Part shown: positions 7,974 to 16,492 of the stretch, one piece after another
How positions within the stretch are numbered: the first letter of the stretch is position 1
Layout: every line of letters starts with the position of its first letter
DNA from: Thiotrichaceae bacterium
GTDB taxonomy: Bacteria > Pseudomonadota > Gammaproteobacteria > Thiotrichales > Thiotrichaceae
Length of the DNA: 37,366 bases
Reading direction: 5' to 3'
NCBI GenBank assembly: GCA_026988095.1
Contig: JALSLX010000127.1
Location: 1-37,366 of the forward strand
Made by a program: the position numbers and the translations under genes
The notes under the pieces: generated by a model
What the model was told of the DNA's origin: nothing
Databases searched by the model: none
Seen by the model: only the letters and a program-made list of their open reading frames with translations

Positions 7974-8828
7974 ATGAGCTATTTAGATCACATTAAAAAC
8001 TGCAATCGTTATAAGTCAGATGATTTTATCCCTTTTATTGTTGCTGGAAAACAATATGGTCGGATTACAAAAGTTTTTTCAAAACACTTAACCCGTTGGG
8101 AAGATGTTTTTAACTTCAGTGATTTTGGTATTACTTTAAATCCAACATTATCAACTCCAGAGGTTCGCACTAAAGCCATAGCGCCAATACTTAAGCTGTT
8201 GCATGAGGAAGGGATAATAGACTCGTGGGTGGGTGAGTTATATGCCGTTAACAATTACTATGGTGAAGTGCCTGTATTTTTAATGGAGCGAGCCGCGGTA
8301 AGTTTTTTTGGTGTGCGAGGTTATGGCGTGCATGCAAATGGCTTGGTTGAAAAGCCTGATGGCACGTATATTTGGATTGCACGTCGTACTGAAAATAAAC
8401 CATTTTGGCCAGGTAAATTAGACCAAATGGTTGCGGGTGGCCAACCTGCAGGGCTAGGGCGGGTTGAGAACCTTATTAAAGAATCAGCTGAAGAAGCCAA
8501 TATTCCTGAGTCAATCATTGGCACACCTGAGTTAGCTAGCACTTTGCATTATAGAGGTGCTTCATCGCGTGGGATGAATGTGGACACTTTGTTTAACTAT
8601 GATCTTTATCTACCAGAAGATTTTGTGCCTGAGAATACAGACGGTGAAGTGGATGAATTTATTTTAATATCATTAAACGAGATGGCGTACATCACCGAAA
8701 CAACAAATGATTTTAAAGATAATTGTAATCTAGTGAATATTGATTTATTGATACGACGTGGGCTGATTAATGGATCACATCCTGAATTTAATGAGATACA
8801 TAAAACATTGTATGCAAAGGCAACGTAA
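7974..8828 (+). CDS. Nudix hydrolase with N-terminal DUF4743-type domain
   Basis: The 284-residue protein belongs to the group related to fungal/bacterial Nudix proteins that hydrolyse modified thiamine diphosphates. Residues about 1-110 form the DUF4743-like N-terminal domain. The Nudix fold starts at about 115 (GVRGYGVHANGLV). The Nudix box spans about 155-177 and ends K169-E170-S-A-E173-E174-A-N-I, so the metal-binding KE..EE cluster is present. The upstream Glu of the consensus is Leu161, and the usual Gly before the last hydrophobic residue is Asn. The assignment to oxythiamine-diphosphate-type substrates comes from family knowledge and is tentative. Confidence 0.82.
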   Translation: MSYLDHIKNCNRYKSDDFIPFIVAGKQYGRITKVFSKHLTRWEDVFNFSDFGITLNPTLSTPEVRTKAIAPILKLLHEEGIIDSWVGELYAVNNYYGEVPVFLMERAAVSFFGVRGYGVHANGLVEKPDGTYIWIARRTENKPFWPGKLDQMVAGGQPAGLGRVENLIKESAEEANIPESIIGTPELASTLHYRGASSRGMNVDTLFNYDLYLPEDFVPENTDGEVDEFILISLNEMAYITETTNDFKDNCNLVNIDLLIRRGLINGSHPEFNEIHKTLYAKAT

Positions 8829-8834
8829 AATAGT

Positions 8835-10724
8835 ATGAGAAAACACCCAGTTACATTGATAACTTTTTTTGTGCTATTGATCGCTATAGTGCCTATTATT
8901 TTATTTTTGGTCGACAAATCTTATACGGAGCTTTGGGATGAGAGCACTGTTTCTACGGCAAAATCTTTAGATACTGTTAATAATAGCTATCTCGAAAATA
9001 CTACTCTCAAAAAGAAGACTTCAAATTCTGAAAATAAAATACAAAAAAATATAAGTCTGCTTGAAATTATCCCTAAAAGACCCGCTTATACAGTCGATGG
9101 TTTCGATTGGTCTCTACCTGCTAATACTAAAGTTGAAACAAATTCTGGCTTAATTGATATATATGATCGCGGAATTGATTACATTCGTAATGTTTTCATG
9201 ATTGTGCGCTGGGATGAAGTGAATCCAAAACAGGGGGTTTACGACTTTTCCAAACTAGAAAATAATTTAGCCAGAGTTTCTTCTAAAAAAGTATTGATAC
9301 GATTAGAGGTAAACTCGGTTTGCGAGGCGCCAAGATGGGCATTGAAGAACCTAAGAAGTTCTGATGATAAATCACTGATTTTTTGGGATAAAGCATATGT
9401 TGAAAATCTAGCTCCATTTATCAATGATTTTGCTAAACGTTACGCTGCTGATCCTCGTATTATTGGTGTTCAGTTGGGTATTGGTGATGGTGAATATAGA
9501 GGGAATTGTGATTTCGTTAACAAAGATGGTTGGGGTGAGTTTTGGATGTATCCAAAAGCTATAGCGATAGCAGAAAAAAAGTTTGTTTTTACTCCCGATC
9601 TTTTTGAGCAACAAACTAAAGCTATTATTGATCTATATGTAAATGCATTTGGCGAATATAAGGGTAAGCTTGCTTTCACTAATATTGGGCCAAGTTTTTC
9701 TTGGACTGATATTGCTGACCCATATAATGAAAAATTTAAGTTAATTGCAGACTATGTTTGGAAGTCCGAACTAGGTAATCGAGACGGGGAAGTCGAAAAA
9801 TGGATGCGCTTTGTTGATAAAACCTATGGCGTAGAACTCATCACACTAAATGATGGGACTTGTGCAATGGATTTTAATGAGGATTATGCCAATGTGATAC
9901 AGGGACGCTTTTGGGGTACTGAAAATGAGTTTTATGGCAATAAAGACTATGTGATAGATGCCCATGGTCCACTCGAAAATCAGCCTTACCGTTTTCTTGT
10001 TAGCTCATTGCGTGCTCTACAGATGCGTCGAAATTATTTTTCAATAGCAGGTGATTCGATGAAAAAAATGAAGCACCCTGTTTATAAAACACAAGACTTT
10101 TTACGCTATTTGACCAAGACAATGGGAAAGCAGATGGGAAATACACCTGATGTTTTTATTCTTTTAGGTGAGCGTTATCTAACAAAAAATAATGTAAGTA
10201 GTTTTGCTGATGAGGGCTGTGTAAAACGCTCTAAAAATGGTGTGGCGATTAGATCATTTGGACGGTGGATCAAAGAGGTAAGCCAAAGTACTCCAGCGGT
10301 AAAAACATTCATGCCTGAAAACGAGAAGTATTGGGGGCAAAATTTCTATATGCCTAATGGCATTGATTATGAATATTTTGCAAGAAAAGCAACGAAATTT
10401 GAATTTGATATAAATGACAAGCTCGTAAAATTACGTTGTAAAGATGCCTGTAATACAGAGATTAAAATAACCTTTAAAGATACGGTTAAAACAGATTTAT
10501 CCCTTTGGTATAACGATGATGAACATAGCGAAAGTGACCAACAAACGTATCAAAACTACCAACGTTTTTTAACCAAAGGCGATAATAAAATTAAAACTGT
10601 CACATTTACAGTAAACTCCCGTTTTCAAAATAACTTAAGCGATAAAGACTTCATGATTAAGAGCATGGTTAAGAGTAAAGCTGCTGAGTTATCCCTTATT
10701 ATGATTAGAGTAAATTTTTTATGA
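8835..10724 (+). CDS. Membrane-anchored TIM-barrel glycosidase-like protein of unknown function
   Basis: A 629-residue protein with one N-terminal membrane segment (about residues 7-26) and a low-complexity linker to about 75. A large domain that should face the periplasm follows. VRWDEVNPKQGVYDFSKLE (about 117-135) is the strand-loop pattern of clan GH-A glycosidases such as GH42. DPRIIGVQLGIGDGEYRG (about 205-222) is where such proteins carry the acid/base Glu. A small C-terminal beta-rich region (about 515-625) may bind a ligand. The exact family is not recognised and catalytic residues are not proven. It begins 6 bp after the Nudix gene, and its TGA overlaps the next ATG (ATGA at 10721), so its translation is probably coupled to the aminopeptidase. 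Confidence 0.6.
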   Translation: MRKHPVTLITFFVLLIAIVPIILFLVDKSYTELWDESTVSTAKSLDTVNNSYLENTTLKKKTSNSENKIQKNISLLEIIPKRPAYTVDGFDWSLPANTKVETNSGLIDIYDRGIDYIRNVFMIVRWDEVNPKQGVYDFSKLENNLARVSSKKVLIRLEVNSVCEAPRWALKNLRSSDDKSLIFWDKAYVENLAPFINDFAKRYAADPRIIGVQLGIGDGEYRGNCDFVNKDGWGEFWMYPKAIAIAEKKFVFTPDLFEQQTKAIIDLYVNAFGEYKGKLAFTNIGPSFSWTDIADPYNEKFKLIADYVWKSELGNRDGEVEKWMRFVDKTYGVELITLNDGTCAMDFNEDYANVIQGRFWGTENEFYGNKDYVIDAHGPLENQPYRFLVSSLRALQMRRNYFSIAGDSMKKMKHPVYKTQDFLRYLTKTMGKQMGNTPDVFILLGERYLTKNNVSSFADEGCVKRSKNGVAIRSFGRWIKEVSQSTPAVKTFMPENEKYWGQNFYMPNGIDYEYFARKATKFEFDINDKLVKLRCKDACNTEIKITFKDTVKTDLSLWYNDDEHSESDQQTYQNYQRFLTKGDNKIKTVTFTVNSRFQNNLSDKDFMIKSMVKSKAAELSLIMIRVNFL

Positions 10725-12145
10725 ATTACATCACGGATGATTGTTCGAGCATATCCTTAATTCCTGTAACAAAATCAGGTCTGGATGATTTTTTAGCTGG
10801 GCAATCAGAACTTACAAGCAACTGGGTTCGAAATAGCAACTTTAAGGCAAAAACTCATGATTTTTGCTTAGTTCCTGATGATGCTGGAAAAACATCAATG
10901 GTTTTATTTGGTATACATGAAAAAATCACTAGTGGTTTTGATGATGATAGTGGTGTTAATGATGATAATGACGCAGCGGCTATTTGGTCAATCTCAAACT
11001 TAGCTAAAAAATTACCCGTTGCGGTATATCACTTAGATTGCAATTGGGATAATACGCAACAGTTGCAAGCAATGATTGGTTGGGGGTTGGGTGCATACAG
11101 TTTTGATTTTTTCAAAAAAGACTTTTTAAATCAAAAACCAAAGCCACAACTCAAAGTAGCAGTAGAACAACTGGATACAATCAACGCCTATGTCGATGCA
11201 TTCACTTTAGTACGTGACTTGGTCAATACTCCTGCTAACCACATGATGCCAGAAGATTTATCGGCCTTAACTCAAGAATTAGCACAGCAACATAATGCGC
11301 AGTTTAGCGAAGTCGTTGGTGACGAATTACTAGAAGAAAATTACCCTGCAATTCATGCCGTAGGGCGTGCCAGCGATCATCCACCACGTTTAATAAAATT
11401 AGAGTGGGGTAATGAGAATGATCCATTAATCTCACTGGTAGGCAAAGGTGTATGTTTTGATACAGGAGGTCTTGATCTAAAACCCTCAAAATTTATGCGT
11501 AATATGAAAAAAGACATGGGTGGAAGTGCGCACGTATTAGGCTTAGCACATCTCATAATGAGCCATAAATTACCTGTGAGAATACAAGTATTAGTTGCCG
11601 CGGCAGATAATGCTATCTCAGGTGATGCGTTTAGGCCTGGCGATATTATAGACACCCGTGCGCATATCACAGTAGAGATTGATAATACAGATGCAGAAGG
11701 GCGCTTAGTATTGTGCGATGCATTAACACTGGCTTGTGAAAGTAACCCAGATTTGATTTTAGACTTTGCGACACTGACAGGTGCTGCCCGTGTCGCGGTA
11801 GGTACGGAAATTCCGGCGCTGTTTAGCAACTCAAACCAGCTCTCAAACGAAATTCAGGCCTCATCAGAAGGCACAGGCGAATTAGTATGGCCGCTACCTT
11901 TGCACAAAGGATATCGCCATGAGCTAGATAGCCCCGTTGCAGATTTAGTTAACAGCACACCAACAGGCTATGGCGGTGCAATTACTGCAGCTTTATACCT
12001 CAATGAATTTGTTGATGGCGATAAGCCTTGGGCGCATTTTGATGTCATGGCATGGAATACGCGTGAAAGACCAGGAAGACCAAAAGGCGGTGAGGCAATG
12101 GGATTGTTGGTTGCTTTTAAGTATTTACAGAAGAAATATAGCTAA
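10721..12145 (+). CDS. M17-family leucyl aminopeptidase
   Basis: A cytosolic dizinc aminopeptidase of 474 residues that removes N-terminal amino acids from peptides. All metal and catalytic residues are present with the same spacing as E. coli PepA: Lys242, Asp247, Lys254, Asp265, Asp324, Glu326 and Arg328. The signature NTDAEGRL lies at 322-329 and the GKGVCFDTGG block at 241-250. The N-terminal domain (1-150) diverges from PepA, and the protein fits the broader leucyl-aminopeptidase group better than PepA proper, so no symbol is given. It overlaps the preceding gene by ATGA and is followed by the repeat-rich terminator region. Confidence 0.93.
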   Translation: MNYITDDCSSISLIPVTKSGLDDFLAGQSELTSNWVRNSNFKAKTHDFCLVPDDAGKTSMVLFGIHEKITSGFDDDSGVNDDNDAAAIWSISNLAKKLPVAVYHLDCNWDNTQQLQAMIGWGLGAYSFDFFKKDFLNQKPKPQLKVAVEQLDTINAYVDAFTLVRDLVNTPANHMMPEDLSALTQELAQQHNAQFSEVVGDELLEENYPAIHAVGRASDHPPRLIKLEWGNENDPLISLVGKGVCFDTGGLDLKPSKFMRNMKKDMGGSAHVLGLAHLIMSHKLPVRIQVLVAAADNAISGDAFRPGDIIDTRAHITVEIDNTDAEGRLVLCDALTLACESNPDLILDFATLTGAARVAVGTEIPALFSNSNQLSNEIQASSEGTGELVWPLPLHKGYRHELDSPVADLVNSTPTGYGGAITAALYLNEFVDGDKPWAHFDVMAWNTRERPGRPKGGEAMGLLVAFKYLQKKYS

Positions 12146-12162
12146 TTAACAGCTTTTAAAAC

Positions 12163-12244
12163 ACAAATCATCGAAAAAGAGGGGGGGTGGCATTAAAATA
12201 ATGCTGTTTATATTGACCACCCCCCCTTTTTTTCGATGATTTGT
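12163..12244. repeat. 28-bp GC-tract repeat, tail-to-tail pair (copy 1)
   Basis: The left arm (12163-12190) starts ACAAATCATCG and ends GGGGGGGTGG. The right arm (12217-12244) is its reverse complement with one mismatch. The seven-base G and C runs face the 26-bp loop, the opposite arrangement to copies 2 and 4. Neither arm is followed by a T-run, so it is not a standard terminator. Confidence 0.85.
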
Positions 12245-12288
12245 ATGTGAGAATATCCCAAATAAGATAATTTTTATAATTCATCCAT

Positions 12289-12327
12289 AAAAAAGCCCCT
12301 GATTGTAAAACAGTCAGGGGCTTTTTT
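12289..12327. terminator. Bidirectional intrinsic terminator
   Basis: The arms GCCCCTGATTGT (12295-12306) and ACAGTCAGGGGC (12310-12321) pair with one wobble. Six A residues precede and six T residues follow, so it can stop both the aminopeptidase transcript and the convergent transcript of the repeat-rich protein gene. Confidence 0.9.
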
Positions 12328-12334
12328 ATTTTTA

Positions 12335-12416
12335 ACTTTAACCTGAATCCGTGACTTTAATGCGGATAATAACTTGCGTACTGTGCCGTAGTGAAGTCAC
12401 AGATTCAAGTTAAAGT
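12335..12416. repeat. 82-bp inverted-repeat element with 23-bp arms
   Basis: The left arm 12335-12357 (ACTTTAACCTGAATC...) and right arm 12394-12416 match as reverse complements at 21 of 23 positions, around a 36-bp centre. It lies just after the stop of the minus-strand repeat-protein gene. It may be a miniature mobile element or a 3' UTR hairpin. Confidence 0.65.
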
Positions 12417-12422
12417 ATTGAG

Positions 12423-13079
12423 CTATTTTGTAGTTTCAATACCCATCGTTTTATTTTTAGGAGCTAAAATAACGCCTTTAACTTCTGAAGGCATTGGTAT
12501 TTCATTTTGCACTGTGCCTTTAGCTTCTGGAGTAGTCTTTACCACTGGAGCAGCAGCTTTTACAACAGTTTTTTTAGTCATAGGAGCTTGTGTTTGCATC
12601 GTCGCACGTGGAGCACTAGGGGTAAAGTGTGGTGCAGTTGGCATTACAGGAGCACGGTATTGAACATTTGGTGCATAGTTGTTGTTTCCATTGCCCCAGT
12701 TCATGGTTGGTATTGTCCAGTTTGACCCGTTATTGAATCCGTTACTATTGTTGTTAAAAGAGTTTCCCCAGTTCATATTTGGCATGTTCCAGCTTGAGCC
12801 ATTGTTATAACCGTTGCCCCAATTCATTGTTGGCATATTCCAATTATTGCCACCAAGATTGTTACCATTATTAGGGGTGTTATTAGAATTTCCCCAGTTC
12901 ATTGTAGGCATAGACCAGTTAGAGCCATTACTAAAACCATTATTAGCGTTGCCAAAATTCATGTTTGGCATATTCCAAGTAGATCCGTTGCCATTATTAA
13001 AGCCAGGCATTGAGAAGTTGTTAGCAGTTGTGATGAGTGGTGCAGATAGTAAAGCGATTGATAAAATAATCTTTTTCAT
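12423..13079 (-). CDS. Secreted Asn/Trp/Met-repeat protein, sulfur-globule-coat-like
   Basis: A 218-residue protein with a clear signal peptide (MKKIILSIALLSAPLITTA, cleavage near 19-20). The mature N-terminal half has five imperfect repeats of W-x-M/I-P-x-M-N-W/F-G-N separated by Asn/Gly/Ser spacers (about residues 34-142). The C-terminal part is Pro/Ala/Lys-rich and disordered in appearance. No enzyme motif is visible. Small exported proteins with repeated aromatic-glycine-asparagine units coat periplasmic sulfur globules in purple and filamentous sulfur bacteria, and the resemblance is compositional. A structural or adhesive matrix protein is equally possible. AAGGA precedes the ATG at a good distance. 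It stands alone, divergent from cmk. Confidence 0.7.
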   Translation of the reverse strand: MKKIILSIALLSAPLITTANNFSMPGFNNGNGSTWNMPNMNFGNANNGFSNGSNWSMPTMNWGNSNNTPNNGNNLGGNNWNMPTMNWGNGYNNGSSWNMPNMNWGNSFNNNSNGFNNGSNWTIPTMNWGNGNNNYAPNVQYRAPVMPTAPHFTPSAPRATMQTQAPMTKKTVVKAAAPVVKTTPEAKGTVQNEIPMPSEVKGVILAPKNKTMGIETTK

Positions 13080-13127
13080 GGGTTAATCCTTCGGGTCAGT
13101 TTTTCAGATAACAATAACAGTATGTTC

Positions 13128-13211
13128 GAATATTCTAATATAGTTTAGACTTTTTATATTTTTTGTCAAGAAAGACAAGAAAAGGGCATAATCCTCAATA
13201 TTAGAATGTTC
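13128..13211. promoter_or_regulatory. Inverted pair GAAYATTCTAATAT in the divergent promoter region
   Basis: GAATATTCTAATAT (13128-13141) recurs as the reverse complement ATATTAGAATGTTC (13198-13211) with one mismatch, 56 bp apart. A TTGTC...GACAA dyad lies between them (13163-13178). The arrangement between the repeat-protein gene and cmk suggests paired protein-binding sites. The regulator is unknown. Confidence 0.3.
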
Positions 13212-13248
13212 AATATAAACTCAGATAAAAAATAGTAGGTATTTAATC

Positions 13249-13929
13249 ATGTCACAAAGAATTCCGCCTGTTATAACGATAGATGGTCCTGCAGGTTCAG
13301 GAAAAGGAACAATCTCCCAAAGGGTTGCAAAAGAGCTTGGCTGGAATATGCTTGATAGTGGCGCACTGTATCGCCTAGTTGCATTAGCAGCGCAAAAAAA
13401 AGGAGTTGATTTTGATGCGGACGACAGCTTGGCACAAATAGCAGAAGAGCTTGATGTAAGCTTTAAACCTTGTGTAGGTGGTGGTGTTTCGATTGAACTA
13501 GAGGGGGATGATGTTAGTTTGGCGATACGTTCAGAAGATTGTGGTTGTGCTGCATCAAAAGTTGCTGCCGTTAAGCCTGTACGAGGAGCTCTTTTAGAGC
13601 GTCAAAGAAAGTTTTTAGGATTGCCTGGTTTGGTGGCTGATGGTCGTGATATGGGTACGGTTGTTTTCCCTGATGCTAAAGTCAAAATATTCTTAACAGC
13701 GGGCGCTGAGATTAGAGCTGAGAGAAGGCTGAAACAGTTGAAAGATCAAGGTATAAATGCTAACCTGCGCGGTTTGATTGATGATATAGAGGCACGTGAT
13801 TCTCGCGATATGAATCGTAAGGATGCGCCACTTGTTCCCGCTGATGATGCAATCATTATTGATACAGGAAAATCCACTATTGATGAGGTTGTTTTAAAAG
13901 TGATGAATGCTGTTAAAAGCGCTTATTAA
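13249..13929 (+). CDS. cmk: Cytidylate kinase
   Basis: The enzyme phosphorylates CMP and dCMP with ATP in the cytosol. The 226-residue protein has a P-loop IDGPAGSGKGT at about residues 11-21. The LDSGALYR nucleotide-binding segment (about 36-43) and DGRDMGTVVFPDAKVKIFLTA (about 131-151) of bacterial CMP kinases follow. Length is typical. It opens the cmk-rpsA-ihfB-lapB-pyrF order that is conserved in gammaproteobacteria. A weak TAGGT site precedes the ATG. The 238-bp gap to rpsA suggests rpsA also has its own promoter. Confidence 0.97.
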   Translation: MSQRIPPVITIDGPAGSGKGTISQRVAKELGWNMLDSGALYRLVALAAQKKGVDFDADDSLAQIAEELDVSFKPCVGGGVSIELEGDDVSLAIRSEDCGCAASKVAAVKPVRGALLERQRKFLGLPGLVADGRDMGTVVFPDAKVKIFLTAGAEIRAERRLKQLKDQGINANLRGLIDDIEARDSRDMNRKDAPLVPADDAIIIDTGKSTIDEVVLKVMNAVKSAY

Positions 13930-14167
13930 TCAAGAAGATAAATAATTTATACAAAAAATAAATAATTTAAAAACCCGCTATAAAAATATGTAGTATGTGA
14001 TTGTATAACAAAAAAGTTATTGATCAATTGCTCATTATGGCATTTGAATTATTTGTTTAATGAACACTTTAAAGCTACTTAGAGACTCTCTCTTACTAGT
14101 TTTTAAAGTTTAACTTAACCGATAGCATGGGTTTGCTAACGTAATATATATTAAATAGGTTTTTACC
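13930..14167 (+). promoter_or_regulatory. rpsA promoter and leader region
   Basis: This AT-rich 238-bp gap has no gene. It ends in a small stem TAGCA/TGCTA (14123-14138) and a weak AGGT site before the rpsA ATG. In gammaproteobacteria S1 represses its own translation through the rpsA leader, and this region is where such control would act. No strong promoter could be chosen by eye. Confidence 0.35.
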
Positions 14168-15835
14168 ATGAGTGAAAGTTTTGCGGAGTTATTTGAAGAA
14201 AGTCTAACGTATATCGAGATGACCCCTGGTTCTCTTGTTAGTGCGACAATCGTTGAAGTTACTCCAGATTTTGTAACAGTAAGTGCTGGCCTTAAATCTG
14301 AAGGCGTTATCCCAGCAGAAGAATTTAAAAATGAAGCAGGTGAATTAATCGCTAAAGTTGGCGATGTCATTGAAGTTGCTTTAGATAGTGTTGAAGACGG
14401 ATTTGGTGAGACTAAACTATCGCGTGAAAAAGCGCGTCGTTTACGTGCTTGGGAAATTCTTCAAGAAGCACTCGATAATGATGAAATTATCACAGGTATG
14501 ATTACAGGCAAGGTTAAAGGTGGATTCACTGTTGAGCTTGGCGATATTCGTGCATTCCTACCAGGTTCATTAGTTGATGTGCGTCCTGTACGTGACACAG
14601 CTTACCTTGAAGGAAAAGAGCTAGAATTTAAACTAATTAAACTTGATCAAAAGCGTAACAACGTCGTTGTATCTCGTCGTGCAGTTGTTGAAGATGAGTA
14701 CAGTGTTGAGCGTGAAGAGTTACTTGAGTCAATCGAAGAAGGCAAGCAAATCAAAGGTGTTGTTAAGAACCTTACCGATTACGGCGCGTTTATCGACCTT
14801 GGTGGAATAGACGGTTTACTACATATCACTGATATGGCTTGGAAGCGTGTTAAGCATCCTTCAGAAGTACTTGAAATTGGGTCAGAAATTGATGTTATGG
14901 TTCTTAAGTTCGATAAGGAAAAGAGCCGTGTATCTCTAGGTCTTAAACAGTTGGGCGATGATCCATGGCAGGATCTAGTACGTCGTTACCCTGTAAACAC
15001 TGTGCTTACAGGTAAAGTTAGTAACCTTACTGACTATGGTTGTTTCGTTGAAATCGAAGATGGTGTTGAAGGTCTTGTACACGTATCTGAAATGGATTGG
15101 ACTAACAAGAATGTTAACCCAGCTAAAGTTGTAACATTGGGTGATGAAGTTGACATCATGATTCTTGAAATTGATGCTGACCGTCGTCGTATCTCTCTTG
15201 GTATGAAGCAGTGTAAATCAAACCCTTGGGATGATTTTGCTAAAACTGCACAAAAAGGCGATCAAGTTAAAGGTGTTATCAAGTCAATCACTGACTTTGG
15301 AATCTTTATTGGTCTTGAAGGTGGAATCGACGGATTGGTTCATCTATCTGATATCTCTTGGAATGTTCCTGGTGAAGAAGCTGTACGTGAATACAAGAAG
15401 GGTGATGAAGTTGAAGCGGTTATCCTTGCTGTTGACCCTGAGCGTGAGCGTATTTCTCTTGGCGTTAAGCAACTTGATCAAGATCCATTCTCATTATTTG
15501 TTGCGGCAAACGAGAAAGGTAGCATCGTAAAAGGTACGATTACTGAAGTGACTGCAAAGATGGCTAAGATTGATCTTGGTGAGAACATCGAAGGTATCTT
15601 ACGTGCGTCAGAGATCTCTCGTGATCGTGTTGAAGATGCATCTACAATCTTGAAAGTGGGTGAAGAAGTTGAAGCGAAGTTTATGGGTGTTGATCGTAAG
15701 ACTCGTGCAATAAACTTGTCTATCAAAGCGAAAGACTACGCAGAAGAAGCTGAAGTATTGAAAGAATACTCTGGTAGCAGTTCTGCAACTACAGGTACGC
15801 TTGGCGATATTTTCAAAGAGCAGCTTGATAAGTAA
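14168..15835 (+). CDS. rpsA: 30S ribosomal protein S1
   Basis: The 555-residue protein binds mRNA on the 30S subunit and is needed to initiate on structured messages. Six S1 (OB-fold) domains can be followed. Strong repeats begin [29 protein letters not shown] (about residue 195), then [27 protein letters not shown], then [30 protein letters not shown]. Each ends RRISLG- or SRVSLG-type. The length equals the usual gammaproteobacterial S1. Codon use is visibly more uniform than its neighbours, as expected for a highly expressed gene. A hairpin element and a terminator lie downstream. Confidence 0.98.
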   Translation: MSESFAELFEESLTYIEMTPGSLVSATIVEVTPDFVTVSAGLKSEGVIPAEEFKNEAGELIAKVGDVIEVALDSVEDGFGETKLSREKARRLRAWEILQEALDNDEIITGMITGKVKGGFTVELGDIRAFLPGSLVDVRPVRDTAYLEGKELEFKLIKLDQKRNNVVVSRRAVVEDEYSVEREELLESIEEGKQIKGVVKNLTDYGAFIDLGGIDGLLHITDMAWKRVKHPSEVLEIGSEIDVMVLKFDKEKSRVSLGLKQLGDDPWQDLVRRYPVNTVLTGKVSNLTDYGCFVEIEDGVEGLVHVSEMDWTNKNVNPAKVVTLGDEVDIMILEIDADRRRISLGMKQCKSNPWDDFAKTAQKGDQVKGVIKSITDFGIFIGLEGGIDGLVHLSDISWNVPGEEAVREYKKGDEVEAVILAVDPERERISLGVKQLDQDPFSLFVAANEKGSIVKGTITEVTAKMAKIDLGENIEGILRASEISRDRVEDASTILKVGEEVEAKFMGVDRKTRAINLSIKAKDYAEEAEVLKEYSGSSSATTGTLGDIFKEQLDK

Positions 15836-15852
15836 TTAAACACTACTCTTAG

Positions 15853-15962
15853 TTAAGGAGAGACTGATTAAGTCGATTAGAATTTAGCGTAGAAAAGTTT
15901 GTCGCTATTTTTCACGAAGTGAGGCGTAAGAGTCACTCTATTGCGTCTCACTTCTCCTTAAG
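15853..15962. repeat. Hairpin-element family A, short copy
   Basis: The first 62 bp or so (from TTAAGGAGAGACTGATTAAG at 15853) nearly match the reverse complement of the right half of the copy at 31879-32041. A hairpin GAAGTGAGGCG...CGTCTCACTTC (15916-15954) follows. The opposite end is reduced to TCCTTAA, so this copy appears internally deleted. It lies in the rpsA 3' UTR. Confidence 0.75.
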
Positions 15963-16000
15963 GACTATATTTCTTTAGATAAGAGTTTTTGTTTTAAAGA

Positions 16001-16034
16001 AGCCGGTTATGTTATTGCATAATCGGCTTTTTTT
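16001..16034 (+). terminator. Intrinsic terminator after rpsA
   Basis: AGCCGGTTATG (16001-16011) pairs with CATAATCGGCT (16018-16028) with one wobble, followed by seven T residues (16028-16034). It probably ends the cmk-rpsA transcript, so ihfB needs its own promoter in the following 70 bp. Confidence 0.88.
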
Positions 16035-16104
16035 ATGTAAATTCAGTTGCTTATTCGATTTTGTGTACTACAATCTTGTATAAGAAAACTTAAGAGAGGG
16101 TGGA

Positions 16105-16410
16105 ATGACTAAATCAGAAATTATCAATATGCTTTCAAGAAAGCAAAGTCATTTAAGCAGTAAAGATATTGAAGAGTCAGTAAAAATATTGCTAGAACAA
16201 ATGAGTGATGCATTAACAGAAGGCTCAAGAATAGAGATTCGTGGGTTTGGTAGTTTCTCATTACATCATAGAGCAGCAAGAAGTGGACGTAACCCTAAAA
16301 CGGGTGAAAAGGTTTTACTAGCATCTAAGCATGTTCCTCACTTTAAGCCTGGTAAAGAGCTTCGTGAGCGTATTAATGCATCAAAAGATAGATATAACAT
16401 ACAAGATTAA
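16105..16410 (+). CDS. ihfB: Integration host factor beta subunit
   Basis: A 101-residue HU/IHF-fold DNA-bending protein that acts as a heterodimer with IhfA. The beta-arm signature [10 protein letters not shown] (about residues 69-78) and [14 protein letters not shown] (about 86-99) are IhfB-like, with Pro at the intercalating tip. Position after rpsA is conserved. A GAGGGTGGA stretch precedes the ATG. IHF normally assists sigma-54 promoters, and rpoN is in this same window. Confidence 0.96.
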   Translation: MTKSEIINMLSRKQSHLSSKDIEESVKILLEQMSDALTEGSRIEIRGFGSFSLHHRAARSGRNPKTGEKVLLASKHVPHFKPGKELRERINASKDRYNIQD

Positions 16411-16492
16411 TTTTCTAATCTATGTATTCTAGATATTAGGTACCTGAGTTTTTATAATTCATCCCATCATCCTTCTTCATTGATTATATAAA

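Noticed and set aside
7541-7975. HIT protein start at 7975
   Set aside because: It would overlap the Nudix start codon and adds 20 residues not typical of HIT proteins; 7915 is preferred.
12391-13086. Plus-strand frames opposite the repeat-rich protein gene
   Set aside because: They mirror the repeats on the other strand, and the minus-strand frame has a signal peptide and a ribosome-binding site.
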